A stretch of 48,325 nucleotides of DNA from Alphaproteobacteria bacterium (lineage in GTDB: Bacteria; Pseudomonadota; Alphaproteobacteria; Micropepsales; Micropepsaceae), in the NCBI GenBank assembly GCA_025924715.1, contig JAICHV010000030.1:1-48325 (forward strand), in the 5' to 3' direction. How positions within the stretch are numbered: the stretch's first letter is position 1; each line of letters opens with the position of its first letter. Below the pieces are notes generated by a model. It did not search any database and was not told the DNA's origin. It was given only the letters and a program-made list of their open reading frames with translations. Positions 7,951-16,555 of the stretch are shown piece by piece. A program made the position numbers and the translations under genes.

Positions 7951-8753
7951 GCGCCCCCATTCTTTTGATCGGGGCGGGCCGGATGGGATCGGCCCTGCTC
8001 AAAGGTTGGCTGACGCGCGGGGTGAGGCCGATCATCGTGGTCGAGCCCAAGCCCTCGGCCGCGCTCAAGGCGCTGGCCAAGAAAAAAGCCATCACCCTGG
8101 TTGATGCGCCGTCGCGGGTTCTTGCGAAAAAACTGTCCGTCTGCGTCGTGGCGATCAAGCCGCAAGTGTTGAAAGGCGAAGCGCCGGTGTTGGCCGGATT
8201 CGCCAACAGCGGGGCCTTGATGATTTCCATCGCCGCCGGCACCCACACCAAATTCCTTTTCCAGGCCTGGGGCAACAAAGCACGTATCATCCGTGCCATG
8301 CCCAATACCCCCGGCGCCATCGGGCAGGGGATCAGCGGATTGTTTGCCGCCAAAACGGCTCATGCGGCTGACAAGAAGAAAGCGGACGCGCTGCTGTCCG
8401 CCCTGGGCGAAACCGTTTGGGTGGGCAAGGAAGATTTGATCGACGCCGTGACCGCCTTGTCCGGTTCGGGTCCCGCCTATCTGTTCCTGATGGCCGAAGC
8501 GATGACCGAGGCCGGTATGGCCGAAGGCTTGCCGCGCGTGCTGGCGGAAAAACTGGCCCGCGCCACCATTGCCGGCGCGGGCGCTTTGCTGGCGGCGGAC
8601 AAATCCCCGGCCGCGGCGCTGCGCCAAGCCGTCACCAGCCCCGGCGGCACCACCGCGGCGGCGCTGTCCGTTTTGATGGCGCCGGATGGATTGGCGGCGC
8701 TGATGAAACGCGCGATCCATGCCGCGCGGGTGCGGGCGGAAGAGTTGGCCTAG
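7947..8753 (+). CDS. proC: Pyrroline-5-carboxylate reductase
   Basis: The enzyme performs the last step of proline synthesis, NAD(P)H reduction of pyrroline-5-carboxylate. The GTG at 7947 is used because it overlaps the upstream TGA (GTGA) and places the Rossmann fold ILLIGAGRMGSALLKGW at the N-terminus. Further motifs are AIKPQVL, RAMPNTPGAIGQG, the signature SGSGPAYLFLMAEAMTEAG and a late TSPGGTTAAAL. Length 268 residues is normal. An upstream in-frame extension overlaps ybjN and is not credible. Confidence 0.95.
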   Translation: MSAPILLIGAGRMGSALLKGWLTRGVRPIIVVEPKPSAALKALAKKKAITLVDAPSRVLAKKLSVCVVAIKPQVLKGEAPVLAGFANSGALMISIAAGTHTKFLFQAWGNKARIIRAMPNTPGAIGQGISGLFAAKTAHAADKKKADALLSALGETVWVGKEDLIDAVTALSGSGPAYLFLMAEAMTEAGMAEGLPRVLAEKLARATIAGAGALLAADKSPAAALRQAVTSPGGTTAAALSVLMAPDGLAALMKRAIHAARVRAEELA

Positions 8754-8772
8754 CGGTGCGCGCAGCGCATGA

Positions 8773-8830
8773 GCAGGTCCGGTGGACCTGCGAAAGCGGC
8801 CAACGCCGCGAGCACGAGCGAGCGGCTGCG
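8773..8830. repeat. Palindromic element C, possibly related to the dispersed repeat
   Basis: An 8-bp perfect inverted repeat, GCAGGTCC / GGACCTGC with a GGT loop (8773-8791), is followed by a GCGGCC / GCCGCG-rich tail and GAGCGAGCG. The overall plan, a TCC-NNN-GGA hairpin followed by a second GC-rich part, is like copies A (784-852) and B (29543-29611), but the arms differ. It lies between the convergent proC and histidine kinase genes, where it could also act as a transcription end. Confidence 0.5.
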
Positions 8831-8849
8831 GATACCGCGCCGGTTTGCA

Positions 8850-10169
8850 TTAAATTGGCAACCTTACAACTGCCTTCAATCCGCCCATCGCGCTTTTGCT
8901 CAAGACGATGTCCCCGCCATGGGCGCGGGCGATATCGCGGGCGATCGCCAGGCCCAGGCCCGAGCCGCCGCTTTGCAGATTGCGGCCCTGGTCCAGCCGG
9001 GTGAAAGGCCGGAAGGCTTCCTCATAGCGGCTTTCGGGAATGCCGGGCCCGTCATCCTCGATGGCGATTTCCGCGGCGCGATCATCGCGTCTCAGGCTGA
9101 CCGCCACCTGCCGGCCGTGCTTGAGGGCGTTGTCCACCAGATTGGTCAGGCAGCGGCGCAGCGCCGCCCGCTTTCCGTTGAAGGGCAACTCCTCCGGCCC
9201 GCTCACCGGGACCGTCCTGGCTTGCGGCCGCGAGCGGACCGCTGCTGCCACCGTATCGCGCAGCAATTCGCCCAGATCGAGCGGCTCGGACTCCTCGCCG
9301 CCCTCGCCGCGGGCGAAAGCCAGATATTCGTCCAGCATATGCTCCATCTCATCGATATCGGCGCGCAGGGCGTGGATCTCGGCGTCTTCGCCCATCATCG
9401 CCAGCGCCAGCTTCATGCGGGTGAGGGGGGTCTTGAGGTCATGGCTGACCCCCGCCAGCATTTCGGTGCGCTGGCTGACATGGCGTTCGATGCGCTCGCG
9501 CATGGTGAGAAAGGCCTGGGCGGCGCGGCGCACTTCGGTGGCGCCGTAAGGCTTGTAATTGGCGACGGGGCGGCCCTTGCCGAAGGCTTCCGCCGCGCGC
9601 GCCAGCCGCTCGATCGGGCGCACCTGGTTGCGCAGGAACAGGATGGCGATGCCCAGCAGGATCAGCGCCGAACCCATCATCCACAGAATGAAAATGTCGG
9701 GCTGGGACACGGTCACGCGGTCGCGCGGCACCACGATCTCCAGCACGCCGTCCTTCACGTCTACCTTGATATCGAAATCAACCCCGACGCGGCCGGTGAC
9801 GAAATGCTGGCCCACCCGGGTCTGCAGGATCTCGTCCAGCGCCTGGTCGATGGTGTTGATGGACGGGGTTTGCAGCGGCGTGACTTTTTCGCCCTCATGG
9901 AAGGTGATGCGATAGCGCAGTTGCCTGGCGGTCAGGGCGCGCAGCCCGTCGCGTTCCAAACTGGGGGTGGAATCCTCCAGCGCCGCCAGCAGCGCCACAT
10001 CGGCGGCGACATCGCGCGCCAGCCGCCGCGTCGTGGTGTCGACGTCGTTCTCGAAAAACACATAGGTCATCACGCTCATCACCAGCACCATGGGCGCGAC
10101 GATGATGATGAGCGAGCGGCCGAACAGCCCGCGCGGCAGAAAGCGCTTGATGGAGGCGCCGATATTCAT
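8850..10169 (-). CDS. EnvZ-like sensor histidine kinase
   Basis: A membrane sensor kinase of 439 residues. Order of parts: TM1 (about 15-36), periplasmic sensor (about 37-150), TM2 (about 153-173), HAMP (about 174-225), dimerisation/phosphoacceptor domain with SHDLKTPLTRMKLA (His in the H box), and HATPase_c with NLVDNALKHG, DDGPGIPES and GSGLGLAIARD. The start at 10169 overlaps the response regulator stop as ATGA. Similarity to the EnvZ branch suggests osmotic or envelope signals, but the periplasmic part gives no hint of the ligand. In-frame sequence upstream of 10169 is antisense-like and omitted. Confidence 0.92.
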   Translation of the reverse strand: MNIGASIKRFLPRGLFGRSLIIIVAPMVLVMSVMTYVFFENDVDTTTRRLARDVAADVALLAALEDSTPSLERDGLRALTARQLRYRITFHEGEKVTPLQTPSINTIDQALDEILQTRVGQHFVTGRVGVDFDIKVDVKDGVLEIVVPRDRVTVSQPDIFILWMMGSALILLGIAILFLRNQVRPIERLARAAEAFGKGRPVANYKPYGATEVRRAAQAFLTMRERIERHVSQRTEMLAGVSHDLKTPLTRMKLALAMMGEDAEIHALRADIDEMEHMLDEYLAFARGEGGEESEPLDLGELLRDTVAAAVRSRPQARTVPVSGPEELPFNGKRAALRRCLTNLVDNALKHGRQVAVSLRRDDRAAEIAIEDDGPGIPESRYEEAFRPFTRLDQGRNLQSGGSGLGLAIARDIARAHGGDIVLSKSAMGGLKAVVRLPI

Positions 10170-10870
10170 GCGCGGTCCGGGACCAGCACATAACCCACGC
10201 CGCGCACGGTCTGCAGATAGAGCGGCAGCTTGGGATCGTCCTCGATCTTGCGGCGCAGGCGCGTCACCTGTACGTCGATCGAGCGTTCCAGCGCCACGCC
10301 CAGCCGGGCGCAAAGATCGCCACGGGAAAACGGGTGCCCGGCATGGGTGCTGAACAATTGCAGCAGCGCGCTTTCGGCGCTGGTCAGCCGCACCGGCTTA
10401 CCATGTTTGGTCAGCCGTCCGGCGCCCGGATCGAACAGCGCCGTGCCCATCTTGACGGTCTGTCCGGTGGCTTCGGCCGGCGGGGCGGCCCGGCGCATCA
10501 GGGCGCCCAGCCGCAGCAGCAATTCGCGCGGCTCGAACGGCTTGGGCAGATAATCGTCCACCCCCAGTTCCAATCCGGCGATACGGTCGGACGCCTCGCC
10601 CCGCGCCGTCAGCATCAGGATCGGGACGGCCGATCCGGCCCGCACCGATTTGGCCAGCTCCAGCCCGGATTCACCCGGCATCATCACGTCCAACACCAGG
10701 GCGTCGAAAGCCATGCTTTTCATCAAGGCACGGGCCTCGGCGGCGTCGCGCGCGGCGCTGACGCGGAACCCGTTACCGGAAAGATAACGCTGCAGCAGCG
10801 CGCGCAACCGCTCGTCGTCATCAACTACCAGAAGATGCGGATCGGCCAGCCGGGGTTTCCCCTGGCTCAT
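10166..10870 (-). CDS. OmpR-family response regulator
   Basis: The 234-residue protein has a receiver domain (about 8-120) with the acidic pocket VVDDDERLR, phosphoacceptor in VLDVMMPGESG, the LTARGE switch and the PKPFEP lysine, followed by a winged-helix Trans_reg_C domain (about 135-230) with LTSAESALLQLF and RSIDVQVTRLRRKIEDDP. ATG 10870 has GGGG six bases upstream; in-frame starts at 10924 and 10960 exist but lack a binding site, and the latter sits in a GC-rich hairpin. It is cotranscribed with the kinase at 8850-10169 and is OmpR-like in its C-terminal domain. Confidence 0.92.
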   Translation of the reverse strand: MSQGKPRLADPHLLVVDDDERLRALLQRYLSGNGFRVSAARDAAEARALMKSMAFDALVLDVMMPGESGLELAKSVRAGSAVPILMLTARGEASDRIAGLELGVDDYLPKPFEPRELLLRLGALMRRAAPPAEATGQTVKMGTALFDPGAGRLTKHGKPVRLTSAESALLQLFSTHAGHPFSRGDLCARLGVALERSIDVQVTRLRRKIEDDPKLPLYLQTVRGVGYVLVPDRA

Positions 10871-10944
10871 GGCAGCCCCGCTTAGAAAAGCGCCGCCGGC
10901 CCTTGCGGTTTTCGCGTCCGCCATGCTGACATAACTAGAACCGG

Positions 10945-10973
10945 ACCGGGGAAGGGGCAAGGGCCCCCCCGGT
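10945..10973. other. GC-rich hairpin in divergent spacer
   Basis: ACCGGGG (10945-10951) pairs with CCCCGGT near 10967-10973, and inner G and C runs allow more pairing. It sits between the start of the response regulator (leftward) and ilvE (rightward). It lacks a T run, so a terminator is unlikely. Confidence 0.4.
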
Positions 10974-11030
10974 GCGAAAAGACTGCGAAATTATCAGGAA
11001 TACCGCCCATTTTGGCGGTTCGAGGAAGCC

Positions 11031-11924
11031 ATGGCAAACGTGATCCCTTTCGACCAGCGCGACGGCAGCCTTTGGTATGACGGCGCCATGGTGCCTTGGA
11101 AGCAGGCCCAGACCCATGTCCTGACGCATGGGCTGCATTACGGCTCCTGCGTCTTCGAGGGCCAGCGGATCTATAACGGCACCATCTACAAGCTGAAGGA
11201 ACATACCGAAAGGCTGTTCATGTCGGCCGAGACGCTGGGCATGAAGATTCCCTTTACCCGCGCCCAGATCGATGCCGCCTGTATCGAGGTCTGCAAAGCC
11301 CATGGCATCAGTGACGGCTATATCCGCCCGGTGGTGTTCCGCGGCTCCGAGATGATGGCCGTTTCGGCCCAGCATTCCACCATTCATGTCGCGGTGGCGG
11401 CCTGGACTTGGCCGTCCTATTTCAGCCCGGCCGAAAAGCTTAGAGGCATCCGCCTGGATTTCGCCAAATGGAAGCGCCCTTCGGCGGAGACCGAACCGGT
11501 GCATGCCAAGGCGGCTGGCCTCTATATGATCTGCACTCTCTCCAAGCATGAGGCCGAGGCCAAGGGTTATGCCGATGCCCTGATGCTGGATTATCGCGGC
11601 TATGTCGCGGAGGCCACCGGCGCCAATGTGTTTTTCATCAAGGACGGCACCCTGCACACGCCGATCCCCGATTGCTTCCTCAACGGGTTGACGCGCCAAT
11701 CGGTGATCGCCATCGCCAAGGCGCGCAAGATCCCGGTGATCGAGCGCCACATCAAGCCGGAAGAGATGACCGGCTTCAGCGAATGTTTCCTCACCGGCTC
11801 CGCCGCCGAAGTCACCCCCGTGTCCGAGATCGGCCCGTACCGCTTCAAACCCGGCGCCCTGACCGAGACGCTGATGAACGCTTATGCGGATGAGGTTAGA
11901 GGCGTGGTGCCGGCAACGGTGTAG
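11031..11924 (+). CDS. ilvE: Branched-chain amino acid aminotransferase
   Basis: A PLP fold-type IV transaminase of 297 residues that interconverts Leu, Ile and Val with their 2-oxo acids. It begins FDQRDGSLWYDGAMVPW, has the HYGSCVFEG and YIRPVVFRG stretches, the PLP lysine in VHAKAAGLYM, the cofactor region YVAEATGANVFF and C-terminal EVTPVSEIG. The family uses this set for branched-chain substrates, which separates it from D-amino acid transaminase or aminodeoxychorismate lyase. A single-gene unit, divergent from the two-component operon. Confidence 0.93.
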   Translation: MANVIPFDQRDGSLWYDGAMVPWKQAQTHVLTHGLHYGSCVFEGQRIYNGTIYKLKEHTERLFMSAETLGMKIPFTRAQIDAACIEVCKAHGISDGYIRPVVFRGSEMMAVSAQHSTIHVAVAAWTWPSYFSPAEKLRGIRLDFAKWKRPSAETEPVHAKAAGLYMICTLSKHEAEAKGYADALMLDYRGYVAEATGANVFFIKDGTLHTPIPDCFLNGLTRQSVIAIAKARKIPVIERHIKPEEMTGFSECFLTGSAAEVTPVSEIGPYRFKPGALTETLMNAYADEVRGVVPATV

Positions 11925-11935
11925 CGGAGTCGTAA

Positions 11936-12241
11936 CTAGTCACGAAAACGTCCGGAGACTTTTGATGTGGGGGAATCGAGCTCTTCCAACAGGGAGTTCT
12001 TGATCTCAGCGATAATTTTGCGCTCTTCGCCTCCTTGCTCCCGCTCCAATGCTTGGGCGACGTGTCTGATAACATCCGAGAGCATGATACCCCAGGCGCG
12101 TGTTTCGTCCACGTCCTCGTCTTCATACATGCCCACTCTAATGGCACAATGAAGTCCCTGATTAGCGATCCAAACTCGTAGCATTTCGACGGAATCGGGG
12201 TCATCGACGGCAGCTGGTGGCATCGGTTGTTCGCGAGGCAT
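11936..12241 (-). CDS. DUF5076 family protein
   Basis: A 101-residue acidic cytoplasmic protein. The segment MLRVWIANQGLHCAIRVGMY followed by WGIMLSDVIRHVAQAL is the DUF5076 pattern, a small alphaproteobacterial family of unknown function. The C-terminal third (ERKIIAEIKNSLLEELDSP) is probably helical. The gene has somewhat lower GC than its neighbours. It lies 94 bp downstream of the EamA gene, possibly in the same transcript, and converges on ilvE with a 11-bp gap. Confidence 0.75.
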   Translation of the reverse strand: MPREQPMPPAAVDDPDSVEMLRVWIANQGLHCAIRVGMYEDEDVDETRAWGIMLSDVIRHVAQALEREQGGEERKIIAEIKNSLLEELDSPTSKVSGRFRD

Positions 12242-12335
12242 GTTTCACCTGAGGAAGGGAGAGGCTGAATTAAAGCCCCATCATCATAGGGAATATTTAA
12301 ACTGACAGTTAGTGGATGCGCGTCTTGGGAATGAG

Positions 12336-13223
12336 CTAGCCCGCCCAAACAATCATCACCGCGCCGGCCAGCAGCAGCACGATGCCGACCCCCTCCCGCA
12401 AGCTGGTGTTCTGTTTGAACAGGAAGCGGCTCACGCCTTGGGCGAACAGGACTTCGACCAAGGCCAAGGTGCGCACACTGGCGGCTGTGGCCAGCGCGAA
12501 GGCCAGGAACCAGCATTCCGATCCCGCCGCGCCTGCAAAGCCCGCCAATAGCGACGGCCGCCACAAGGCGAAGATCGCGCGCAAGGTCTCGCGCCGGAAC
12601 ACCAGCAGCCAGACCAACAGCAGCGCGGTCTGCAAACTGAGGCCGACCGCCAGGGAAAAGGTCGCCGCCATCACATAACCGGGCGCGTGCAGCGCCAGGA
12701 TGGCGCCGCGATAGCCGATGGCCGAGGCCGCGAACAGCGCGCCGGACGACAGACCGAGCGCCGCCGGTCTCCAGCCCCCCTGTTCCAGCGTCTTGGGCTT
12801 GACCGAGATCAGCACCACGCCGGTGACTGCAAGAGCGATGGCGCCGGCCATGGCGGCGCTGACACGGTCTCCCAAAAAGACCAGGCCCATGATCGCCACA
12901 ATCACCGGCTCGGTCTTTAGATACGCCACGGTGACGACAAAGCTGCGCCGCTCCATGGTCATCAGCATCAAGGCGGTGGCGGCGATCTGGGTCAGCGCGC
13001 CGACCACCGTCCAGCCGGCGAAGGCGAGATTGACGCGGGGCAGGCCGTCGCCGTGCAGCAGCAGGGCCCCGAGAAAAACCAGCGCAAAGGGAAAGCCGAA
13101 CAGGAAGCGCACCAGGGTGGCGCCAGGCGCTCCCAGCTTGGGCGTCAATTCGCGCTGCATGGCGTTGCGCGCGGTCTGCCCGACGGCGCCCAGCAGGGTG
13201 AACACAACCCAGAGAAAATTCAT
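12336..13223 (-). CDS. EamA/DMT-superfamily transporter
   Basis: The 295-residue protein is an inner-membrane drug/metabolite transporter type protein with about ten membrane segments in two EamA repeats (about 1-135 and 150-290). It starts FLWVVFTLLGAVGQTARNAMQREL and contains MERRSFVVTVAYLKTEPVIVAI in the first repeat. The substrate cannot be inferred. Its ATG overlaps the moaE stop by one base, so it is in the uvrC-pgsA-moaD-moaE transcript. Confidence 0.85.
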   Translation of the reverse strand: MNFLWVVFTLLGAVGQTARNAMQRELTPKLGAPGATLVRFLFGFPFALVFLGALLLHGDGLPRVNLAFAGWTVVGALTQIAATALMLMTMERRSFVVTVAYLKTEPVIVAIMGLVFLGDRVSAAMAGAIALAVTGVVLISVKPKTLEQGGWRPAALGLSSGALFAASAIGYRGAILALHAPGYVMAATFSLAVGLSLQTALLLVWLLVFRRETLRAIFALWRPSLLAGFAGAAGSECWFLAFALATAASVRTLALVEVLFAQGVSRFLFKQNTSLREGVGIVLLLAGAVMIVWAG

Positions 13224-13669
13224 TATTTGCGCCAGCGCGAAGCGGCTTCTTCGTCACTGCCGCGGGCCGCGACCCAGTGATGGTCGGCGCCGCGGGTTTC
13301 CTCTTTCCAGAAGGGCGCATGGGTCTTGAGGAAATCGATCAGGAATTCGCAGGTTTCGAAAGCCGCATGGCGATGACTGGCCGCCACGGCCACCAGCACG
13401 ATGCGTTCGCCCGGCGCCAGGCTGCCCACCCGGTGCAGCACGGTCACACCCAACAGCGGCCAACGCATCGCCGCTTCGCCGATCAGCCGCGCGATCTCTT
13501 CTTCCGTCATGCGCGGATAATGTTCCAGGGTCAGGCGGGTCAGATCGCCCTCCTTGCGGACATGCCCGGTAAAGCTGCAGACCGCACCCGCATCGCTGCC
13601 GGCGGTCAAATCCGCCAACTCGGTGTTGAGGTCGAAATCCCCCGTCTGGATGGCGATGCGGATTTTCAT
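13223..13669 (-). CDS. moaE: Molybdopterin synthase catalytic subunit MoaE
   Basis: MoaE with MoaD converts precursor Z (cPMP) to molybdopterin. The 148-residue protein shows the family stretches AVCSFTGHVRKEG, LEHYPRMTEEEIARL, VTVLHRVGSLAPGERIVLVAVAASHR (split across about 80-105) and FLKTHAPFWKEE, the last with the catalytic lysine. The start overlaps the moaD stop by 4 bp, as expected for subunits made in step. The moaA/moaC genes are not in the window. Confidence 0.93.
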   Translation of the reverse strand: MKIRIAIQTGDFDLNTELADLTAGSDAGAVCSFTGHVRKEGDLTRLTLEHYPRMTEEEIARLIGEAAMRWPLLGVTVLHRVGSLAPGERIVLVAVAASHRHAAFETCEFLIDFLKTHAPFWKEETRGADHHWVAARGSDEEAASRWRK

Positions 13670-13917
13670 CCGCCTGTCACCGGGGGAAAAAAGGCGACCT
13701 CATCGCCCTCGCCAATCGCCGCGTTGAGGCTGCCATGGCGCTGGTTCACCGCCACACGGATGCGCGACAAATCGGCAAAGGCCTCGGCATAGCCGCCGCT
13801 CAGGCTTTTGAGATACGCCACCAGGCCATCGACCGTGGCGATGCCGGCGGGAAGGATCATCTCTTCCTCCGCCTTGCCGATCTTCTGCCGCACCCAGGCG
13901 AAATAAAGCAGGGTCAC
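13666..13917 (-). CDS. moaD: Molybdopterin synthase sulfur carrier subunit MoaD
   Basis: An 83-residue ubiquitin-like protein starting at GTG 13917, which overlaps the pgsA stop (GTGA). The fold begins VTLLYFAWVRQKIG and ends with the required Gly-Gly (PPVTGG), whose terminal carboxylate becomes the thiocarboxylate used by MoaE. The preceding AVNQRH and GDEVAFFPP are typical. It is encoded between pgsA and moaE, an order shared with many Alphaproteobacteria. Confidence 0.92.
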   Translation of the reverse strand: MTLLYFAWVRQKIGKAEEEMILPAGIATVDGLVAYLKSLSGGYAEAFADLSRIRVAVNQRHGSLNAAIGEGDEVAFFPPVTGG

Positions 13918-14531
13918 GGCTCCTCGCTGGGGCCGGGGCGGATATGCGCCATGCCGTTCTTGAAATAGATCACCCCGGTATAAAGCGTCAGCGCCGCCGC
14001 GATCCACAGCAGCGCATAGGCGATGGCGGCATAGGACATGGCCGGCAAGCCGGGGAAAAACATATCGGCCAGGGGGGTGAGGATCATCGCCCCGATGGCG
14101 ATCATCTGCACCGCGGTCTTGAATTTGGCGATGGCCGTGACGGGCACGCTGACCCGCGTGCCGGCCAGGAATTCGCGCAGGCCCGAGACCAAAATCTCCC
14201 GCGACAGGATGATCAGCGCCGGCACCAGCCGCAGCAGGGAATGCAGGCCGGCGGTGAGATTGAACTCGCGGATATCGCCTTCCGCCACCAGCATCATCAG
14301 CGCCACCCCCACCAGCACCTTGTCGGCGATGGGATCGAGCATGCGGCCGAAATCCGAACCGGCCTTGAGCTTGCGGGCGGCAAAACCGTCCAGCCAGTCG
14401 CTGATCCCCGCCAGGGCGAAAACCAAAAAGGCGATCATGCGGGCGGCGTCGCCGGGCATGACAAAGGCGACGGCAAAAACCGGCACCAGCACGATGCGCA
14501 TGATGGTCAGGGCATTGGGCAGGGCGAACAT
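13914..14531 (-). CDS. pgsA: CDP-diacylglycerol-glycerol-3-phosphate 3-phosphatidyltransferase
   Basis: An inner-membrane enzyme of 205 residues that makes phosphatidylglycerophosphate, the precursor of phosphatidylglycerol, which is also Lgt's donor lipid. It starts FALPNALTIMRIVLVPVF, and the CDP-alcohol phosphotransferase motif D-x2-DG-x2-AR-x8-G-x3-D-x3-D is intact in SDWLDGFAARKL through DFGRMLDPIADK. Several membrane segments follow. It starts 56 bp after uvrC and overlaps moaD by 4 bp. Confidence 0.94.
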   Translation of the reverse strand: MFALPNALTIMRIVLVPVFAVAFVMPGDAARMIAFLVFALAGISDWLDGFAARKLKAGSDFGRMLDPIADKVLVGVALMMLVAEGDIREFNLTAGLHSLLRLVPALIILSREILVSGLREFLAGTRVSVPVTAIAKFKTAVQMIAIGAMILTPLADMFFPGLPAMSYAAIAYALLWIAAALTLYTGVIYFKNGMAHIRPGPSEEP

Positions 14532-14587
14532 GGCGGCAGTTTAGAAGAACTTGCGCCCTGCGGGAAATCGCTGATTTTGGAGGTCCG

Positions 14588-16459
14588 TCACCCGCCAGGG
14601 TGGAAAAAGTCGTAAACTTTCCTGGCCAGGGCGGCGCTGACCCCCGCCACCGCCTGCAGATCGGCCAGGCTGGCCGCCGCCACCGCCCGGGCCGAGCCGA
14701 AATGCTGCAACAGCGCTCTTTTGCGGCCCGCCCCGATGCCCGCGATCTCGTCCAGGGGATTGGCGCCGATCGCCATGCTGCGTTTCTTGCGATGACTGCC
14801 GATGACAAAGCGATGGGCTTCGTCCCGCAATCTTTGCAGATAATACAGGACGGGGCTTTTGGGTTCGAGGCGGAAGGGCTCCTTGCCCGGCAGGTAGAAA
14901 TGCTCGCGCCCGGCGTCGCGGTCGGGGCCTTTGGAAATGCCCACCAGGGCGACATCCTCCACCCCCAGATCGGCGAAGACCTGGCAGGCCACGCCCAGCT
15001 GCCCCGGCCCGCCATCGATCAGCACCAGGTCGGGCCGGGCCCAGCGCGGATTGGGGGAGGCTTCGTTTTCCTCCTCGACCATGCGGGCGAAGCGGCGGCT
15101 CAGCACTTCGCGCATCATGGCATAGTCGTCGCCGGGTGTGAGCTCTTCGGATTTGATGTTGAATTTGCGGTATTGGTTTTTCTCGAACCCATCCGGGCCG
15201 GCGACGATGAAGGCGCCGATGGCATGCGCCCCCTGGATATGGGAATTGTCATAGACTTCGATCCGGCGCGGCGTTGTCTCCAGGCCAAACGCCTGCGCCA
15301 CCCCGTCCAGCAATTGCGCTTGGGCGCTGTTCTCGGCCAGCCTTCGGCCCAGCTGTTCGCGCGCATTGGTCAGCGCCCGTTCCACGATCTCGCGCTTTTC
15401 GCCGCGCTGGGGATTGAGGATCTCCACCCGATGCCCGGCCCGCAGAGCCAGCGCCTCGGACAGCAATGCCTTGCCCGGTAGTTCTTCGGACACCAGCAAG
15501 AGCTTGGGAGCGGTGCGCTCGTCATAGAATTGGCCGATGAAGGATTCCAGGATGTCGGGCAGCTCCATATCGGCGGCGTGACGGGGGAAGTAAGGCCGGT
15601 TGCCCCAATTCTGACGGCTGCGGAAAAAGAACACCTGGATGCAGGTATGGCCGCCCTCGCAATGGGCGGCGAACAAATCGGCTTCCTCGAAGCTGCTGGG
15701 ATTGACGCCCTGGCTGGCCTGGATCTGGCTCATCGCCTTGACCCGGTCGCGAAAGCGGGCGGCGGCTTCGAAATCCATGTTCTCGGACGCCGCGGTCATT
15801 TCCCGGACCAGCAGGTCCTGCACGGCGCGGCTCTTGCCATGCAGGAAGTCCTCCGCCTCGCGCACCAATTCGCCATAGGCGGCCTCGTCGAGGCGGCCGA
15901 CACATGGGGCGCTGCAGCGCTTGATCTGGAACAGCAGGCAAGGGCGGGTGCGGGCGGCGAACACCGAATCCGAACAGGAGCGCAGCAGAAAGGCGCGCTG
16001 CAACGTGTTCAAGGTGCGGTTCACCGCCCCGGCACTGGCGAAGGGGCCGAAATAGACGCCTTTGGCGCTGCGCGCGCCGCGATGTTTCAAGAGCTGCGGG
16101 AAGGGATGATCCTGGCGTAGCAGGATGTTGGGAAAGCTTTTGTCGTCGCGATAGGAAACATTGTAGCGCGGTTTGAGCTGCTTGATCAGATTGCTTTCCA
16201 GCAGCAGCGCTTCGGTCTCCGAAGCGGTGGTGACGAACAGCATCTCCGCCGTCTCGGCGATCATGCGGCTGATGCGGTCATTGTGTCCGCCGCGCAGGGC
16301 ATAGCTCGACACCCGCTTCTTCAGGCTCTTGGCCTTGCCCACATACAGCACATCGCCCGCCGTATTGAGCATGCGGTAGACCCCCGGCGCGTCGGGCAGG
16401 GTCTTCAGATAGGCGCCAATGCGCTCGGCGCCCTTCAGCGGGCGCGGGTCCAAGATCAT
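14588..16459 (-). CDS. uvrC: Excinuclease ABC subunit C
   Basis: The incision nuclease of nucleotide-excision repair, 623 residues. Parts in order: GIY-YIG domain (about 20-100, [20 protein letters not shown]), Cys-rich/UVR linker (about 170-240, SAPCVGR and [14 protein letters not shown]), RNase H-like endonuclease domain (about 380-540, VYDNSHIQG and [12 protein letters not shown]) and a C-terminal helix-hairpin-helix pair (about 560-620, [18 protein letters not shown]). It leads the leftward uvrC-pgsA-moaD-moaE-EamA run. uvrB is also in the window (34610-37003). Confidence 0.96.
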   Translation of the reverse strand: MILDPRPLKGAERIGAYLKTLPDAPGVYRMLNTAGDVLYVGKAKSLKKRVSSYALRGGHNDRISRMIAETAEMLFVTTASETEALLLESNLIKQLKPRYNVSYRDDKSFPNILLRQDHPFPQLLKHRGARSAKGVYFGPFASAGAVNRTLNTLQRAFLLRSCSDSVFAARTRPCLLFQIKRCSAPCVGRLDEAAYGELVREAEDFLHGKSRAVQDLLVREMTAASENMDFEAAARFRDRVKAMSQIQASQGVNPSSFEEADLFAAHCEGGHTCIQVFFFRSRQNWGNRPYFPRHAADMELPDILESFIGQFYDERTAPKLLLVSEELPGKALLSEALALRAGHRVEILNPQRGEKREIVERALTNAREQLGRRLAENSAQAQLLDGVAQAFGLETTPRRIEVYDNSHIQGAHAIGAFIVAGPDGFEKNQYRKFNIKSEELTPGDDYAMMREVLSRRFARMVEEENEASPNPRWARPDLVLIDGGPGQLGVACQVFADLGVEDVALVGISKGPDRDAGREHFYLPGKEPFRLEPKSPVLYYLQRLRDEAHRFVIGSHRKKRSMAIGANPLDEIAGIGAGRKRALLQHFGSARAVAAASLADLQAVAGVSAALARKVYDFFHPGG

Positions 16460-16555
16460 GCCCCTATATATTCCCGATTTTTCAGGATGGAAGCGCCCGG
16501 CAGCTTGCGGACCGCAAACGACAGGCTATCATGGTCTGGCGGTTGGAAGTTCGGC

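Noticed and set aside
10871..10960. Longer response regulator starting at 10960
   Set aside because: The start would sit within a GC-rich hairpin without a ribosome binding site; 10870 has GGGG at the right distance.
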